Positions 1 through 11,610 of a DNA stretch of 64,000 nucleotides are shown piece by piece. Location: the NCBI RefSeq assembly GCF_017591425.1, contig NW_024467083.1:14499001-14563000 (forward strand), given 5' to 3'. The stretch is from Ochotona curzoniae. Its lineage: Eukaryota > Chordata > Mammalia > Lagomorpha > Ochotonidae. Below the pieces are notes generated by a model that was not told the DNA's origin, did no database searches, and was given only the letters and a program-made list of their open reading frames with translations. The translations under genes were made by a program, and so were the position numbers. The stretch's first letter is position 1. Each line of letters opens with the position of its first letter.

Positions 1-1785
1 GTGAAATTCCCCAGTTAAACTTTCTTTCAAGTTACCAGGACGTGTACACTCCTAAGGATCCCAATGAATTCTTTTCATTAGTAAGATATGGCTCTACGAC
101 TTGAAGATCTTGAAGGGTGGGTGATGACCAGGACTTGGCAGACCCCTTTGTTTCTAAGGAAGATTGAACTTAGGCTTTTTGTGTTGTCATCTCCAGAAGA
201 CCCAGCTTCCCTTTTCTAGTTTATGACATGGTTTTCTAAGCATAGGTAATGAGGCATAGGTAACTTATTCCATATTAAGGAACTGTACACAAATATAACA
301 TATAGGCTCTGCACATGGTCAATGCTTACAAGTCTACTTTTATTAAAAACTTCACCTAATTGATGGTGAAATGACAATTTGGGAAGAAATTAACCAAGAT
401 AATCCAGGATTGATTGTGCCATGCCTTGAGAGTTCACCATTCATACATGAATAAAATATGTATATCACAGTGTCTCATAATCTACAGAATAGATTAAATA
501 TTATTATGACAGCCTTAGATTATTTCAATAATGTGGCCAAGGTAGAATACATATTAGCTTTCTAAGCATTATAAACTTCTAAAATCTAATTTTACTACAC
601 TGTCACTGATAATGTATTTTTGAGTTGTAAAATATAAACTTTAACATTATTATTGAATTGTATTATAGAATATTAACAAAAAATAAGAAAATATACTCAG
701 TGCTTGTTTTTCTTTATATACATAAAGAAGTGTTGGAAACATTTCAAATAAAATGGAAGCTAACTAAAATGTCATATTTTATTATTCTTAATATTATGAA
801 AACTATTTCAATACAAATAAAATGGTGCTATAATCAAAACAAATGGATACAGCTAACATTGCTTTTATTTTCTGAAAGAAATAAACATGTAATTCTGAAA
901 AGAAATGAGGAAAAAGGCTATCAGAGTTGACAAACAATGTTTGCATATACTTTTAAAGTCTTATTGGTCAGCACTTTACAATCTAACTATTATTATATTC
1001 TGTGAAAAAAATAAAGTTTGCTTTCCTACTTAAACTAATTTACAAAACAAATACTCATATATCATACCAGTCTCCCCTTGAAGAAATCAAATTATAAACC
1101 TCCCATCATAAGCAGAACCAAAGCTTATGGTGATTATTTTCTCCTCACTAGACACTGAAGATGTGAAAACTAGCACGTCTCCATATTTAGAATCTATTCA
1201 AACTGGAAAAAAAATAATAGAGAAATTCAGAGTCTGCGTTGCCTGGCAATGCACTTTTATTATGCATAATATCATATGTGGGAAAAAATCTCTATACTGA
1301 AAGCAGCAACTCTTTCAAGAAGTATGTACATATGTGTGTGTTTGCATGCCCGTGTGTTTGTAGTATTGCATTTGAAATGAGAAAAGATTAATAACATTGC
1401 ATTCCACTCTGGCTCTCTCATTTAAGCATTCTCTTATGATTTGCTAACATAATAAAGCTATGTTCTGTGCACAGACCTTTACTTAACTTGTCATTTTCCA
1501 CATTTATTTCCTCCTGTGAAAGGAATATTTCAAAATTGCAAAAGTCTATCGATTTGTCTGATAAAACAATATCAGAATATGTGTTCAAACATTTTCTTCT
1601 ACAAAATAATTCTGTTGATAACTATTAGGTATTAACAACCACAATTTTTAAATTAAAACATACATTTTTCTAACCAGTGAGTTTGTGAATTTTAATACTT
1701 ATTAGTCACAAGTTATAATTTTTTAAAAGGAATAATCATCTGTAACATATATTAATAGCAGCCACCAGCGCCAAATATTTGCTAG
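1..1785. other. AT-rich stretch, nothing recognised
   Basis: I see no gene, RNA gene or identifiable repeat here. The sequence is AT-rich with short A and T runs and scattered stops in all frames. The only long open frame (658-930, +) is low-complexity, Lys/Ile/Asn-rich and typical of chance frames in such DNA. Confidence 0.5.
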
Positions 1786-2080
1786 TTTTTTTTTTCTTTT
1801 TAATTATATTCATTTATTTGAATGAGGCTCACAAACACACACAAAGTAAAAGAGAGAAAGAGAGAGAGCTCTTTGACCTACTATCTCATTCCTCAAATGC
1901 CCTCAGCAGTTTCTCTTTGGGAAGCAGGAACCCAAGTACTGGGACCATCCGTGTTGCATAGCGTTTTTGCACATTTATGGAAGCTAGGTTGCAGAGAGGA
2001 GCCAGGCTCCAAGCATAGGCTTTCAGACGTAAGATGAGGACATTTAAAGAGGCAAATTAACCACTGAATCAAATTTCCAC
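1786..2080 (-). mobile_element. Old CSINE, minus strand
   Basis: On the + strand it starts with a T run (complement of the A tail), then a purine-rich GAGAGAAAGAGAGAGAG tract, then the complement of the SINE body with recognisable CCCTCAGCAGTTTCTCTTTGGGAAGCAGG-like blocks. It is strongly diverged from the young copies and the tRNA-like head near 2040-2080 is decayed. Confidence 0.7.
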
Positions 2081-2724
2081 AATATTTCTTATATTAAAAA
2101 ATGCTATTTTTTTATTCTGCAACAAATTACATCAGAATAATCCAAGGTTGCCAAGAAATACTCTTGTAAGTATCCTTTAATATTTATTAATTTGTTTTTA
2201 TCTTAAAATTTCAAATAATGCAGACTATATATACATGAGAATTTAATAAGTACTCATAGCTTTAATAATTTTAACAAAATTTGCTTCATATATATATATT
2301 TTGTAAAGCATGTATAGAAAAGCATGCCTTAATAAACATGACAAGGAATTTTTGAAAAATGGAATAAAATGTGGGAACAAGTATATATCATTGTGTTGAA
2401 GTATAGTTTAGTGAAACACACTTTTAAATCTATGTGTATATGTTAGCTTCTATAGGTGAAAGAAAACACAGAACATCTGTCTTACTCATACGCATTTCTC
2501 AGTTTTGTGTAAACATCACATTTTTGTTTTAAGCTCTCCATTATTGGCCATCTGGGTTTATTGCGCATTTTTGCTATTATGATGGAAGCCACTGTGTTCA
2601 TGCTTTTATTAGTGAACCAACTCCAAACTCTTTTTATTTACAGAAAGATAAAATAGTTAAAGTTACACTGCATTTTTCGCTCTTAACTCATTACCTTAAA
2701 AAAAAAAAAGCTACCCAGAGAATT
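2081..2724. other. AT-rich stretch, nothing recognised
   Basis: Contains a short TA microsatellite near 2289-2300 and an A12-type run at about 2698-2711 next to the following L1 fragment. No coding or repeat assignment is possible by eye. Confidence 0.4.
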
Positions 2725-3002
2725 CAGTTTGCATCCAATTCTTCACTATTGGCGATTGCGCTACTATAAATATAGGGATGTAGCTCACTTCCAGTATGCA
2801 GATTACACCTCATTTGGATATATTCCCATGAGTGGGATACCTGGGTCATATACTACATAATTTTTCAGTTATCTGAACACTCTCCAAGTCAACTTCTATA
2901 TTTGCTGCACTAGTCTACAGTCCCACCAGGAGTGGAGGAATATTTTTCTCACATCCACATCTGCAGGTGTTGTGAGTAGATTTCTTTATCCAAGCCTTCT
3001 CA
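2725..3002 (-). mobile_element. L1 ORF2 C-terminal fragment, minus strand
   Basis: The complement reads as the last part of L1 ORF2. The + strand has the inverse of the block that normally encodes the C-terminal Cys-rich segment and its 'gatatattccc'-type neighbour (around 2815-2960). The frame is broken by several substitutions and stops. It abuts, head to head, a plus-strand ORF2 piece from further upstream in the element. Confidence 0.65.
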
Positions 3003-3765
3003 ACAATCAAATGTGTGAAAGACCTCTGGGAGAAAAATTACAAACCACTAAAAGAAGAAATAAAAGACATTAAATGATGGAGTAACTTCTCATGTTACAG
3101 GATCTGTAAAATCAACATCAAAATGGTGATGTTAGTTACACAAACTAATTTATAGGTTCAATGTGATCCCAATGAAATAACATCATCATTATTTTCAGAG
3201 CTAGAGAAGAAAATACAAACACTATTTGGGAAACATACGAGACCACAAATAGCCAAAGCTACAATTAGAATTTTTAAAAGGCTGAAGGAATCACAACCCC
3301 AGATTTTAAGATGTGCTCCAGGGCAGTCTTAACCAAAACAGTGTGGTACTGGTACATAAACAGAAAAGAAAACCAATGGAACACAAAAGAAACCCCAGAA
3401 ATGAACCCACACAGGTACAGTCAATTAATCTTCGACGAGAGAACTGAAAATAACCCTATGTATGTTAGCAATCTTTAGGAAGTGCTGTTGGGACTATTGC
3501 AGAGGTAAGAACAAAGTTCCCCATCTCAGGCCTAATACAAAAATCAGCTCTAAATATACCAAAAACCTAAATTTGTTGCCAGAAATAATCAAATTAATAG
3601 AAGAAAACACAGTCCACTCTCCACAGATAGAGGTTTATGCAGAGACTTAGAAAAGTCACCCTAAGCAGTGCCACTCAAAGCCAAAGTAAACACACGGACT
3701 TCATAAACTAAGAAGCTGGTTTGCAACAAAGTGAAGAAGCGAAAAGAGTGGCAGATTTAATGTAC
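3003..3765 (+). mobile_element. L1 ORF2 fragment, plus strand (opposed to the previous one)
   Basis: Diagnostic ORF2 blocks are visible in order: 'gtgtggtactggtacataaa' near 3341, 'accaatggaacacaaaagaaa' near 3372, 'ggtacagtcaattaatcttcgac' near 3413, and 'gtgctgttgggac' near 3482. Several stops show it is dead. In a normal L1 this part lies upstream of the minus-strand piece at 2725-3002, so the two together form a 5'-inverted L1. Confidence 0.75.
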
Positions 3766-4964
3766 ATCGATAATAGATTTATTTATCTCCTCAAATTCAC
3801 AAGGATCATTCTATTAAAAAATAACTTTCTTGGAACACTTTTCTCCTGCTTTCTTAACTGCATAATACGTTTTCTGATCTGTTATTTTCCTTAAAAGGCA
3901 CTGCTAAATTTGTCTAAAATTTGGGAAAAATTGTTACAGAGTTTGGTGTTTCCCAAAGATGCTGCTTTCAAATGATCCCCTTTCATCTCATTCCTCTAGG
4001 AGCTGACCGAGAGCAGTTTGTGGGTCCAACTGGACCCCTTTGTGTACCCATTTCTGGGCTCAGGCTCTCCAGCACTTCTTGGTGAATGATTGGTCTTTAG
4101 CCTCTCTCGTGTCTCCTCCTTTCAGACGACTAGGAGAGTGAATAGTATCTTGGCTATACACACACACCAACAAGCACTAAGTCCTGACATGTCACAGATA
4201 ATTCCTAACATGTCTCTTAATATTGCTACTTTCTCTCACTGGGGCATGGGGGAGGAGAGGTATACACAAGTTCACATCGCATTACATTAATTAATGTTTC
4301 AGATATCTCACACACAGGTTATCATCAAATTATATCTGTTAATATTCTTCACCCTTCACATTATAAGGGGATAGGATACAGATAACGATATTTTTAACAA
4401 ATGCTATTATGTACATTTTGTTTTTAAAGCATTTATCCCTCAAAGAAATGTGAGGTTGATAAAATTGTATCTACTTTAGAGAGAGGAAAATTAGGAGCTT
4501 TGCTTTATATGAATGAAGCCTAGTACAATTCTAAACTTTTCTAAAGCCTAATTTAAAGTGTTTAAACACACTGCATTAAATGAAATACATGTTAAGTACT
4601 TCTGATACTGTGAAATCTAAGTTTCTGTATAAATGTACTCCAATGTTAATATATGTGGATAAACTTTTTTCTGCTATTAGATGGAAAGACAAAACAAAGT
4701 ATATGAATTCTATATAGCTTTGTAGCTAAAACATGTTATATAATTAGAGATTTAGAAATCATGACTTGTAGATTTAATTGAATTGGTACTTGTCTGGGAA
4801 TGAAAAACCAAGACAGTAATTCAAGAATTTAATTTTGTCACTGAAGATAATACTATTTTAGTACATATTCCTGCATATATATGCATATAATTATGTATAA
4901 TGTATCTAACACATTCACAGCATTTGATGATGAGATTTATGCTTTGAGTTTGTATTTTCTTTTT
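3766..4964. other. Stretch without recognised gene
   Basis: Mostly AT-rich. The part around 3990-4270 is slightly more GC-rich, with an open frame at 4090-4290 that has no recognisable domain. I cannot assign it to a gene or repeat. Confidence 0.4.
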
Positions 4965-5105
4965 CATTTCTTTAACAACACATTGGTTATTCAGTAGCAT
5001 ATTGCTTAACTTCATATTGTAAATGTTCTACTTTTCTTCCTATTCCTTATCTTTTCTTGTGTCTTTTCATTTCAGGGATGTATAGTAACTGTGTAATAGA
5101 GACTA
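4965..5105 (+). mobile_element. L1 3' UTR fragment (variant end)
   Basis: Resembles the L1 3' UTR block also seen at 17340-17440 and 62340-62460: a 'cacattggttattcagtagcatattg..aacttcat' core, then a T/C-rich stretch and 'gtgtcttttcat'. It continues into 'gggatgtatagtaactgtgtaat', an extension shared with 25087-25245 but not with the other copies. Confidence 0.5.
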
Positions 5106-6228
5106 CTATTGAAATGTGAGGATACAATGCAGTATGCATCTCTACTTAAATATCAAAGAATGGTGAAATTTTTCTTGACAATAGGACATCAACTATAGTA
5201 TCAAGTATAACAGAAAAAAATATGTGACTCTGTTCTTGAACCTCTACTTGTATCAGTTGTGCAAGTTTAATGCAGCCAGGCATAAACAGGAAGTCTTTCC
5301 AAAGAGGAATTTTATAGGAAGGCAAGGATTATTGCGTATACTGGTAGAATAAATGTATATAGGATTTTCATATTTTTTAGTCATGTGTGAAATAAACTAT
5401 AGAGCATTTTCTAGCTTTTTAAAAATGTTTACCTTTAATTTTCAAAAATGTGCATGTATTTTTGATATTTAATATAAAGTGTAAGTACTAACCTTCACTG
5501 ATTTTTTAACAGCTGTGTGTTTTGGCAAAATGTTTAGCATTATTTATATGTAAGAACAATTTGTAAAAAAGTGAAAAAGAACCTAATTTTTGAATTTAGC
5601 ATGTTTTATTTATTTTTCTTCCCTGATTAGTCTAGCTAGGTCTGGTGTTACATTGTGTATATATATGTGTGTGTGTGTTTTATTGGTCTGCTCAGATTTT
5701 GTATTTTTCATAGATTTAATCTTGACAGGTTGTATGTTTCTAGACTGTATTCTTTAACATTATAAATATTATGCTGTATGCTATTTAATATACATAAATA
5801 TTATATGATATATATTTTATATATTATAATATATAAGTATATATAAATATAATACATATACATATAAGTATATATAATTCTAAAGAATATAAAATACTTG
5901 AAAGTGATACAAAAAATCTCCAATCAAAGAAAATCACAGATCGTGCTGACAACACATTTTAATTGTGGCACAAACAGTTCTAAATCCATTAAAAAATTGA
6001 AGAGGAAAATTGTAGGATAATTTTGTGACCTACTGAGCTGATATTGAAATCATACAATGCACTACAGAAATGATTCTTACAGATTGATGCATAATTGCCA
6101 TATGACACAGTCTTCAAAAAGTTCATGGAAAATTCATATTACACCTGTCAGTGGAAATTATGTGCAACTTTTTCAATTTTTTTTTGCATCCATATAAATT
6201 GGTCATTGATTAGATTTTCCCTGAGGGT
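5106..6228. other. AT-rich stretch with AT palindromes
   Basis: No gene seen. Contains a GT microsatellite (5655-5680) followed by a dense TATA/ATAT tract at about 5755-5880 that can fold back on itself. The rest is unassigned. Confidence 0.5.
5755..5882. repeat. AT-rich dyad-symmetric tract
   Basis: Almost pure A and T, with repeated ATATAT, TATAAAT and AAGTATATA units reading similarly on both strands. Such tracts can extrude hairpins and are length-unstable. Confidence 0.7.
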
Positions 6229-6546
6229 TTTTTTAATAATTTAATTTTTATTGGAATGGCAGTTACAGACAAAAGGAAAGACATATAAACCTTCATCCGC
6301 TGGCTCACACCTCTAAGCAGCCAAGGTGTCCAAATCTAAGCTGATTCAAAGTGAGGGGTCAAGAACTTCTTCCCAATTTCCCACTGGGGTGCAAGGACCC
6401 AAGGATTTGCACCACCCTCCTCCACACTCCAAGACCGTAAGCAGGGAGCTGGTTTAGCAGTGGAGCAGTCAGGACTAGAACTAACAGCACATGGCTGAGA
6501 ATGCCACAGGCATAGAATTAGTTGACTACATCAATGCACCAGCCCC
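6229..6546 (-). mobile_element. Old CSINE, minus strand
   Basis: The + strand runs from a T-rich start ('tttttattggaatggcagttacagac') through the inverse SINE body to 'aatgcaccagcccc', the complement of the 5' GGGGCTGGTGC head. Near full length but heavily substituted. Confidence 0.8.
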
Positions 6547-6569
6547 ATCTATGACTTTCTTGTAACATT

Positions 6570-6920
6570 ACTGAAACCAGCGTCCTCAAAAAATAAACAC
6601 CACCAAAAAATTGAACTCAGTTACATATAGGAAAGATCAGTCATCATAATAATTTGGGATTCATTATAAAGGTGCAAGGATGGTTCAACATAGATAAATA
6701 AAAATGTGACATACCTCTTTAATATAATTAAAGCCAAAATCTATTCAATTTTCTGAATAATTGTAGAAAAGAAACATTTGAAATTTCAAATCATTAGGAA
6801 TTTAAATATTGTAAAGAATGGGGATAGGAGTATTTGTCACAAGATAATATATGGCACATGTGAATACGCCAGGCACAAAGATAACTTCATATCTAATGTT
6901 AAGAAGTCAGGGACTTCTGA
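6570..6920 (+). mobile_element. Ancient L1 ORF2 fragment
   Basis: The block 'gggattcattataaaggtgcaaggatggttcaacat' near 6656-6692 is the conserved ORF2 reverse-transcriptase-region motif of mammalian L1. Downstream blocks match in order but with many stops. Confidence 0.65.
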
Positions 6921-7480
6921 AAAAAAAAAGTCTTTAAATTATAGATATGTTTTGTAGAAGAATTTCATTTTTAGCTCAACAAGATCCACTGCTAAACATC
7001 TGTTTTTATGTATGATTTGTCATTACAAAATTTATAAATTCCCACAGATAAAGGATGAGATTTTAAAGAAAATTAAACATCAAAAAATAAAAGGCACAGC
7101 ATTGCTTGCTCTGAATGCTAAAATGCTGGGAAAAAAAAACCCTACAAACATATTGTGATTTAAAAAAAAAAAAAACTGTAGCCATAGGACACTAAAACAG
7201 GTTCAGAAACATTAAGAATCAATGGTGCATGAAATGTTGACATTTTCAGTGTTTCTGACGCATGGTTTTATAGTGTTTGGAGGAATGTTGCCTTCAGGAT
7301 ACAATACTCATCATTTTATGTCAAACTTGAAAAATTTAAGAACAACATCATACATTGTTACTACAAAATATACACAGCTGCCTTCTCAGGCTGTTAACTC
7401 CTCTGGGCTTAATGAAAGTTTTACTCTACTTTACCAAGTAATCAACAGTATATTCACTTTATATTGGCGACATGATAAGC
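6921..7480. other. Stretch without recognised gene
   Basis: Contains A-rich runs at 7130 and 7159-7175. A 96-codon open frame at 7222-7512 runs into the adjoining SINE and has no recognisable domain, so I treat it as chance. Confidence 0.4.
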
Positions 7481-7491
7481 AATCATATCCT
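7481..7491. repeat. 11-bp flanking repeat, left copy
   Basis: AATCATATCCT lies immediately before the 5' GGGCCCGG of a CSINE. The identical 11 bases recur at 8930-8940, right after the A-rich tail of another CSINE. The pair therefore brackets a 1.44-kb block as a target-site duplication would. Confidence 0.7.
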
Positions 7492-7812
7492 GGGCCCGGA
7501 GCAATAGTGTAGCGGTTAAGGTCCTCGCCTTGAACGTGCCAGGATCCCATTATGGGTGCCGGTTCTAATCCCGGCAGCTCCACTTCTCATCCAGCTCCCT
7601 GCTTGTGGCCTGGGAAGGCAGTTGAGGACGGCCCAAAGCCTTGGGACTCCGTACCCGTGTGGGAGACCTGGAAGAAACTCCTGGCTTCTGACTTAGGCTC
7701 TGCACAGCACCGGCTGTTGCAGCCACCTGAGAGTGAATCATTGGATGGAAGGTCTTCCTCTCTGTCTCTCCTCTTCTCTGTACATCTGCCTTTCCAATAA
7801 AAATAAATAAAT
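7492..7812 (+). mobile_element. Young-type CSINE
   Basis: Full length, from GGGCCCGGAG through box A-like 'agtgtagcggttaag', box B 'ggttctaatcc' (7561-7571), 'gcttgtggcctggga' and 'ttggatggaaggtcttcctc' to the 'ccaataaaaataaataaatct' tail. It runs straight into an L1 3' UTR fragment with no duplication at its own 3' end. Confidence 0.92.
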
Positions 7813-7820
7813 CTGCACAA

Positions 7821-8015
7821 GATGCTGGACTCTATGCTTGGTATATGTATGCAAAGAAAGAATCTTGAATTAAGCTGAAGTGTAATACTGCAACATGGAG
7901 GAGGAATCCACCATGGGGGGAGGGCACGAGGAGGGATTGGGGGAATCCTAGAGCCTATGAAACTGTGTCACATAATGCAACATAATTAATAAAAACAAAA
8001 CACACACACAAATAA
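7821..8015 (+). mobile_element. L1 3' terminal fragment
   Basis: Matches the last ~190 bases of the local L1 3' UTR: 'gatgctggactctatgcttgg', 'gcaaagaaagaatcttga', the G-rich 'ggaggaatccaccatggggggagggca' block and 'gggggaatcctagagcctatgaaactg', ending in an A-rich tail. The same blocks lie at 58868-59080 (inverted) and 17610-17780. Confidence 0.85.
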
Positions 8016-8254
8016 AGAAGTGCTCTAGCTTAGGGACATAGTTAAACTCATCAGAAATCCAGTCAACTTTTTATCACTCAGGAATGGTGGTGGTGATGAT
8101 TATATGATACTAGTACAGATATTAAGAGCATGTCAATATTTGCAGGTTTTTTCTCTTATCAAACGATGTAAGGAAAGTTTAAGATGCATGAACTGACTTA
8201 CTCTTTGTGACAACATGATGAGATCTATTTTGTTTAAGACAAAGATCTTGATAC
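8016..8254. other. Short unassigned stretch inside the composite block
   Basis: No gene seen. It lies between the L1 3' end and a MIR-like piece. Confidence 0.3.
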
Positions 8255-8330
8255 TTTCACGAATTAAGTAACTTGTCTAAGGTCTCAGAGTTATCCAGCA
8301 GCAAATCTGCCGTAGCTTCAGAGTTTTGTT
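8255..8330 (-). mobile_element. MIR fragment
   Basis: 'gaattaagtaacttgtctaaggtctcagagttatccagcagcaaatctg' resembles the complement of the MIR core ('ttaagtaacttgcccaaggtcac..'). Old mammalian SINE remnant; call made from the core only. Confidence 0.5.
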
Positions 8331-8379
8331 GTTCATGAAGTAGTCTTCAAAAACATTGTAAATGAAAGAGTTCAGACTC

Positions 8380-8592
8380 AGGAAAAAAAAATTGTATGAG
8401 TCCATTTATTTGGAGTTCATGAGCTGTCAAATCTAATCTGTGATGACATGAATACAGGAATGGGTACATCTGGATGTTGGTGTACTGAGGAGGAGGAGGT
8501 ATGAGGGAGATTTTAGAGATAATATAAATATTCTATATCATACTCTCTATAGTGGGTACCGGGTGTCAAGTTCAATGAACTGTACACCTAAG
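8380..8592 (+). mobile_element. Ancient L1M 3' end
   Basis: The order 'gtatgagtccatttat', 'aatgggtacatctgg', 'gatttta..ataaatattctatatc' and 'caatgaactgtacacctaag' follows the known 3' end of ancient L1M elements. Confidence 0.55.
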
Positions 8593-8600
8593 TTTTTAGT

Positions 8601-8929
8601 GTAGGTGCAGGCATTTAGCGCAGAATTTAAGACCAGCTTGGGACACCTGCAATCCACGTTGCTTCCCATCCAGCTTCCAGTTCCTGATATTCCTGGGATG
8701 CAGCTGGTGATGTATCCATCGGTCCTTGTGAGACCAAGTCTGAGTTCCAGGATCCCCAAGCTGTGCTTCCAGCCTGGCCCAGTCCTGGTCATTACAGGCA
8801 TGTGAAGAATGATCTTTCACTTTCTCCCTAACTCTCCTTTTTTCTTTTCCACTCCCCACTCCCCCCCCCCACTTTTGAAATAAAGAAAACTATAAAGAAA
8901 AAATAAATAAATAAATCTTAAAAAAAAGA
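8601..8929 (+). mobile_element. Old CSINE
   Basis: Head 'ggtgcaggcatttagcgcag..ttaagaccagcttgggacacctgcaatcc' is the rabbit-like old CSINE form. The body is diverged and the tail is 'aaataaataaataaatcttaaaaaaaag'. A C-rich run (8863-8872) replaces part of the usual CT-rich segment. Confidence 0.8.
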
Positions 8930-8940
8930 AATCATATCCT
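8930..8940. repeat. 11-bp flanking repeat, right copy
   Basis: Exact second copy of AATCATATCCT (see 7481-7491), placed directly after the A-rich CSINE tail. Confidence 0.7.
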
Positions 8941-9452
8941 AGAGAAAATGAATCAAATTTACTTATTTCTACCTCAGTGTGTATAAGTTTTATTCCTTCT
9001 CTTATTATGCTTAGCATGTGTAATTCATGACATTCTTGATTAAATATGAACTAGCTAATAATATAATGGATGTATTGCCATGCTTCAGCCCGAGTCACAC
9101 AGATATAATGAATACACAATTATGGTTTGGTTGTTGAATCTGTGAAATAAAAGCTTAATTATGACTTATTAATTAAATACAAATATTATTAAGTCTAAAA
9201 ATAAAATTATAAATGAAATAATTTTATGATAAAATAGTAAATAATTGAAAAAGATACAATTTCTCATGCTTAAGAGAATCCAAATGTTATAATATGTAAA
9301 ATACAGGTAATTTTCTATACAAGGATTATTTTTAGTGAAGTTTATTTTACAGGAATACACATAAAAATTTTTTAATGATATTCAGCATTGCCTGCCAAAG
9401 TTCCCACAAAGCTCCTCCTCTTCATTCTTCTCCTTTTCCTCCTCCTCCTTCT
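8941..9452. other. AT-rich stretch, nothing recognised
   Basis: Open frames here are Asn/Ile/Phe-rich chance frames. The pyrimidine-rich tract 9405-9455 leads into the next SINE. Confidence 0.4.
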
Positions 9453-9702
9453 TCAGATCTTCCAACCCCTGGTTCAGTCTCAAAGTGGCCACAAAGGCTG
9501 GAGTTGAGCCAAATTGAAGCCAGGAACTACTTCTGGGTCTTCAGTATGGGTACAGATTTGAAAGGCTTCAGCCATTCTCTACTGCTTTCCTAGGTTATAA
9601 GCAAGAACTGGACAGGAAATGGAGCAGTTGAGACACAAACTGGTGCCCATAATGGATTCTGGCATTTGAAAGGTAAGGCTTTAGGCATAGCACCATCGCC
9701 CC
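9453..9702 (-). mobile_element. Old CSINE, minus strand, tail end missing
   Basis: Starts at 'agatcttccaacccctggttca' (complement of the 3' GAACCAGGGG..GGAAGATCT block) and runs through 'ggagttgagccaaattgaagccaggaac' to 'agcaccatcgcccc'. A pyrimidine tract stands where the inverted A-rich tail would be. Confidence 0.8.
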
Positions 9703-9883
9703 TCCGAGACCTTCCCACTCATATTTTTTACCATAGTAAATCTACTTATAGCTCCAAGATATTTTAACTTGTCTTTTAACCTTTGCTCATTTGTATTCTT
9801 CCATGTGATGTCATAGATTTTGTTTTTTTTCTTTGTTATTTCAGAGTTTTAAATATCATTGTATACTATAAAAAGAGCATTGC

Positions 9884-10139
9884 TTTTTTTTAGATTTATT
9901 TTTTTATTGGAAAATCATAAATGCAGAAAGGAGTAGGGACAGTGAAGAAAATCTTCCATCTGATGATTCACTCTCCAGGTGGCCTCAATGGCCACAGCTG
10001 AATTCATAGATCCCAAGCCAGGAGCCTGGAGCTTCTTTCCACGTCTCCTGAGCAAGTGCAGGGTCCCAAAACGCTCATAAGGGATCCGGGTTCATGTAAG
10101 GCAAGGACTTTAGCCACTAGGCTACCATGTCGTGCCCCA
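9884..10139 (-). mobile_element. CSINE, minus strand, internally deleted
   Basis: T-rich start, 'aaatcttccatctgatgattcactctcc', 'gccaggagcctggagcttctttcc', then a jump from 'gggtcccaaaacgctcataa' to 'gggatccgggttcatgtaag' and the head 'ccactaggctaccatgtcgtgcccca'. About 60 bases of the middle are missing. Confidence 0.88.
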
Positions 10140-10380
10140 GCATCGATTGTATTTAGTTTACATATCTATCACATCATAATGAATATTATCATTTTAATAA
10201 TGATTTTTGAATCTATAAATCTCCATTGTAGGAACATAAATGTACTTTTATAATCTTGACAAAGCATCAATTGTCTTACACTTTCCTTGACTTAACAAAT
10301 ATCACTCAGTTTATAGCATAATTTAAGATTACTTATTTTCATTTTTCCATATAACAAATATCCTCTCACAAATCTATGAA

Positions 10381-10548
10381 GATCTTATTTATTTATCCAT
10401 TTATTCCTTCTTCTGGTTAACTTCCCAAATGGTCCATGCAGGAGCCAAGATCTAGGAGCCATGAACACTCCGTTCAGGTCTTCTACCTTGATGGTAGGAC
10501 AAGGTACTTAGGACATTCTGCACTGAACTAGGTGCAATATTAAGTGCG
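10381..10548 (-). mobile_element. Decayed CSINE, minus strand
   Basis: 'cttatttatttatccatttattcc' then 'ttcccaaatggtccatgcagg', 'gccaagatctaggagcc' and 'ggtacttaggacattctgcac' follow the inverse SINE order, with much loss. Confidence 0.5.
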
Positions 10549-10554
10549 TATCAC

Positions 10555-10800
10555 TATTCATGACTATACTAGACTCCTACCAAATGCGTGTGACATTTTT
10601 TTTCTCTATAACATGATCAACAATTATATAGTTTCCTTTTGCTTTTTAATAATAGCTGTTCTATGAAATGTGCATTGATAATTCATTATGGTCATAAGTG
10701 TTGAAGAGCATATTTAATAATTGGGTAAATACAAACCATCTCGGCAGTAGCTTAATCTGCTTTAGAACATTTGCCACTGTTTCTTTTTTTTCCCTTAGTG
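10555..10800 (-). mobile_element. Possible ancient L1 ORF2 remnant
   Basis: Blocks such as 'gtcataagtgttgaagagcatattt' and 'cttttgctttttaataatagc' look like the complement of the ORF2 C-terminal region in the usual order. Highly degraded; weak call. Confidence 0.35.
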
Positions 10801-11041
10801 AAACTTGATATAGGGTAATGTCTTCATATATTTCAAAAGAATTATGTTGATTCAAATGCTGTTTAACCTAGACCTGAGATAGTAGCTAGTAGCTCTATTT
10901 AGTGTCACCTCTATGAGTGGATTTCTTACTGTAGCTCAAAATATGTGTAAATATCCAATATCTGTCTTACAGACTATATTTGTAGCTAAAATTTACTCTG
11001 TGGCTATTTCTCAACCCTTCAGAATCAAGTCTATTGAAGTC

Positions 11042-11300
11042 TTTATCACATGCTGGTTTATGTCCCAGTTCTGATCCAGCTCTGTTTTTATAGATGGGAG
11101 ACCATCAGAAGATGGTTCAAGAATTCAACCTATGTTCTCCACATAGGAGACCTAGGAGAAGCTCTTGGCTCCTAGATTTGCATTGGTCTTCCTCCAGCTT
11201 TGTAGCCATTAGAGGAATCAACCACCAGGTAGAAAATTCTGTCTTTCCTTCTATTGTGGCATCCTTCCGCTGATTTTCAGATAAAAATAAAATAATTATA
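11042..11300 (+). mobile_element. Old CSINE, 5' truncated
   Basis: Begins in the body at 'catgctggtttatgtcccagttctgatccagctct' and runs through 'ggagacctaggagaagctcttggctcc' to 'ttttcagataaaaataaaataat'. The tRNA-like head is absent. Confidence 0.75.
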
Positions 11301-11610
11301 GGAAAAGTTTCACATGAGCATCTACAATCTAAAGTAGTTAAAAGAAATGGAAAAAATGACAGGAATGTACAATTTCTATTCTTTTAGAATTGTGGTATGA
11401 TAAGGAATTTACGTTTTTCAGTTACATTCTCAATATCTCAGTATATCTATACATATTTATAAGCATATATGAAAGTAAACTTAGTAGATTAACTATAAAC
11501 TTAACAATGAGATAATCTGATTTCAGTCATTTAGAGGAAATTCAAACTGATATAATTTTGAGCATTTCAGATACAGCACACTTAAAATTTTGCATGTAAA
11601 AAATAAAACC

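Noticed and set aside
7561..7571. tRNA gene suggested by box A/box B motifs
   Set aside because: The motifs belong to the tRNA-derived head of CSINEs. No cloverleaf is preserved and the element continues into the SINE body.
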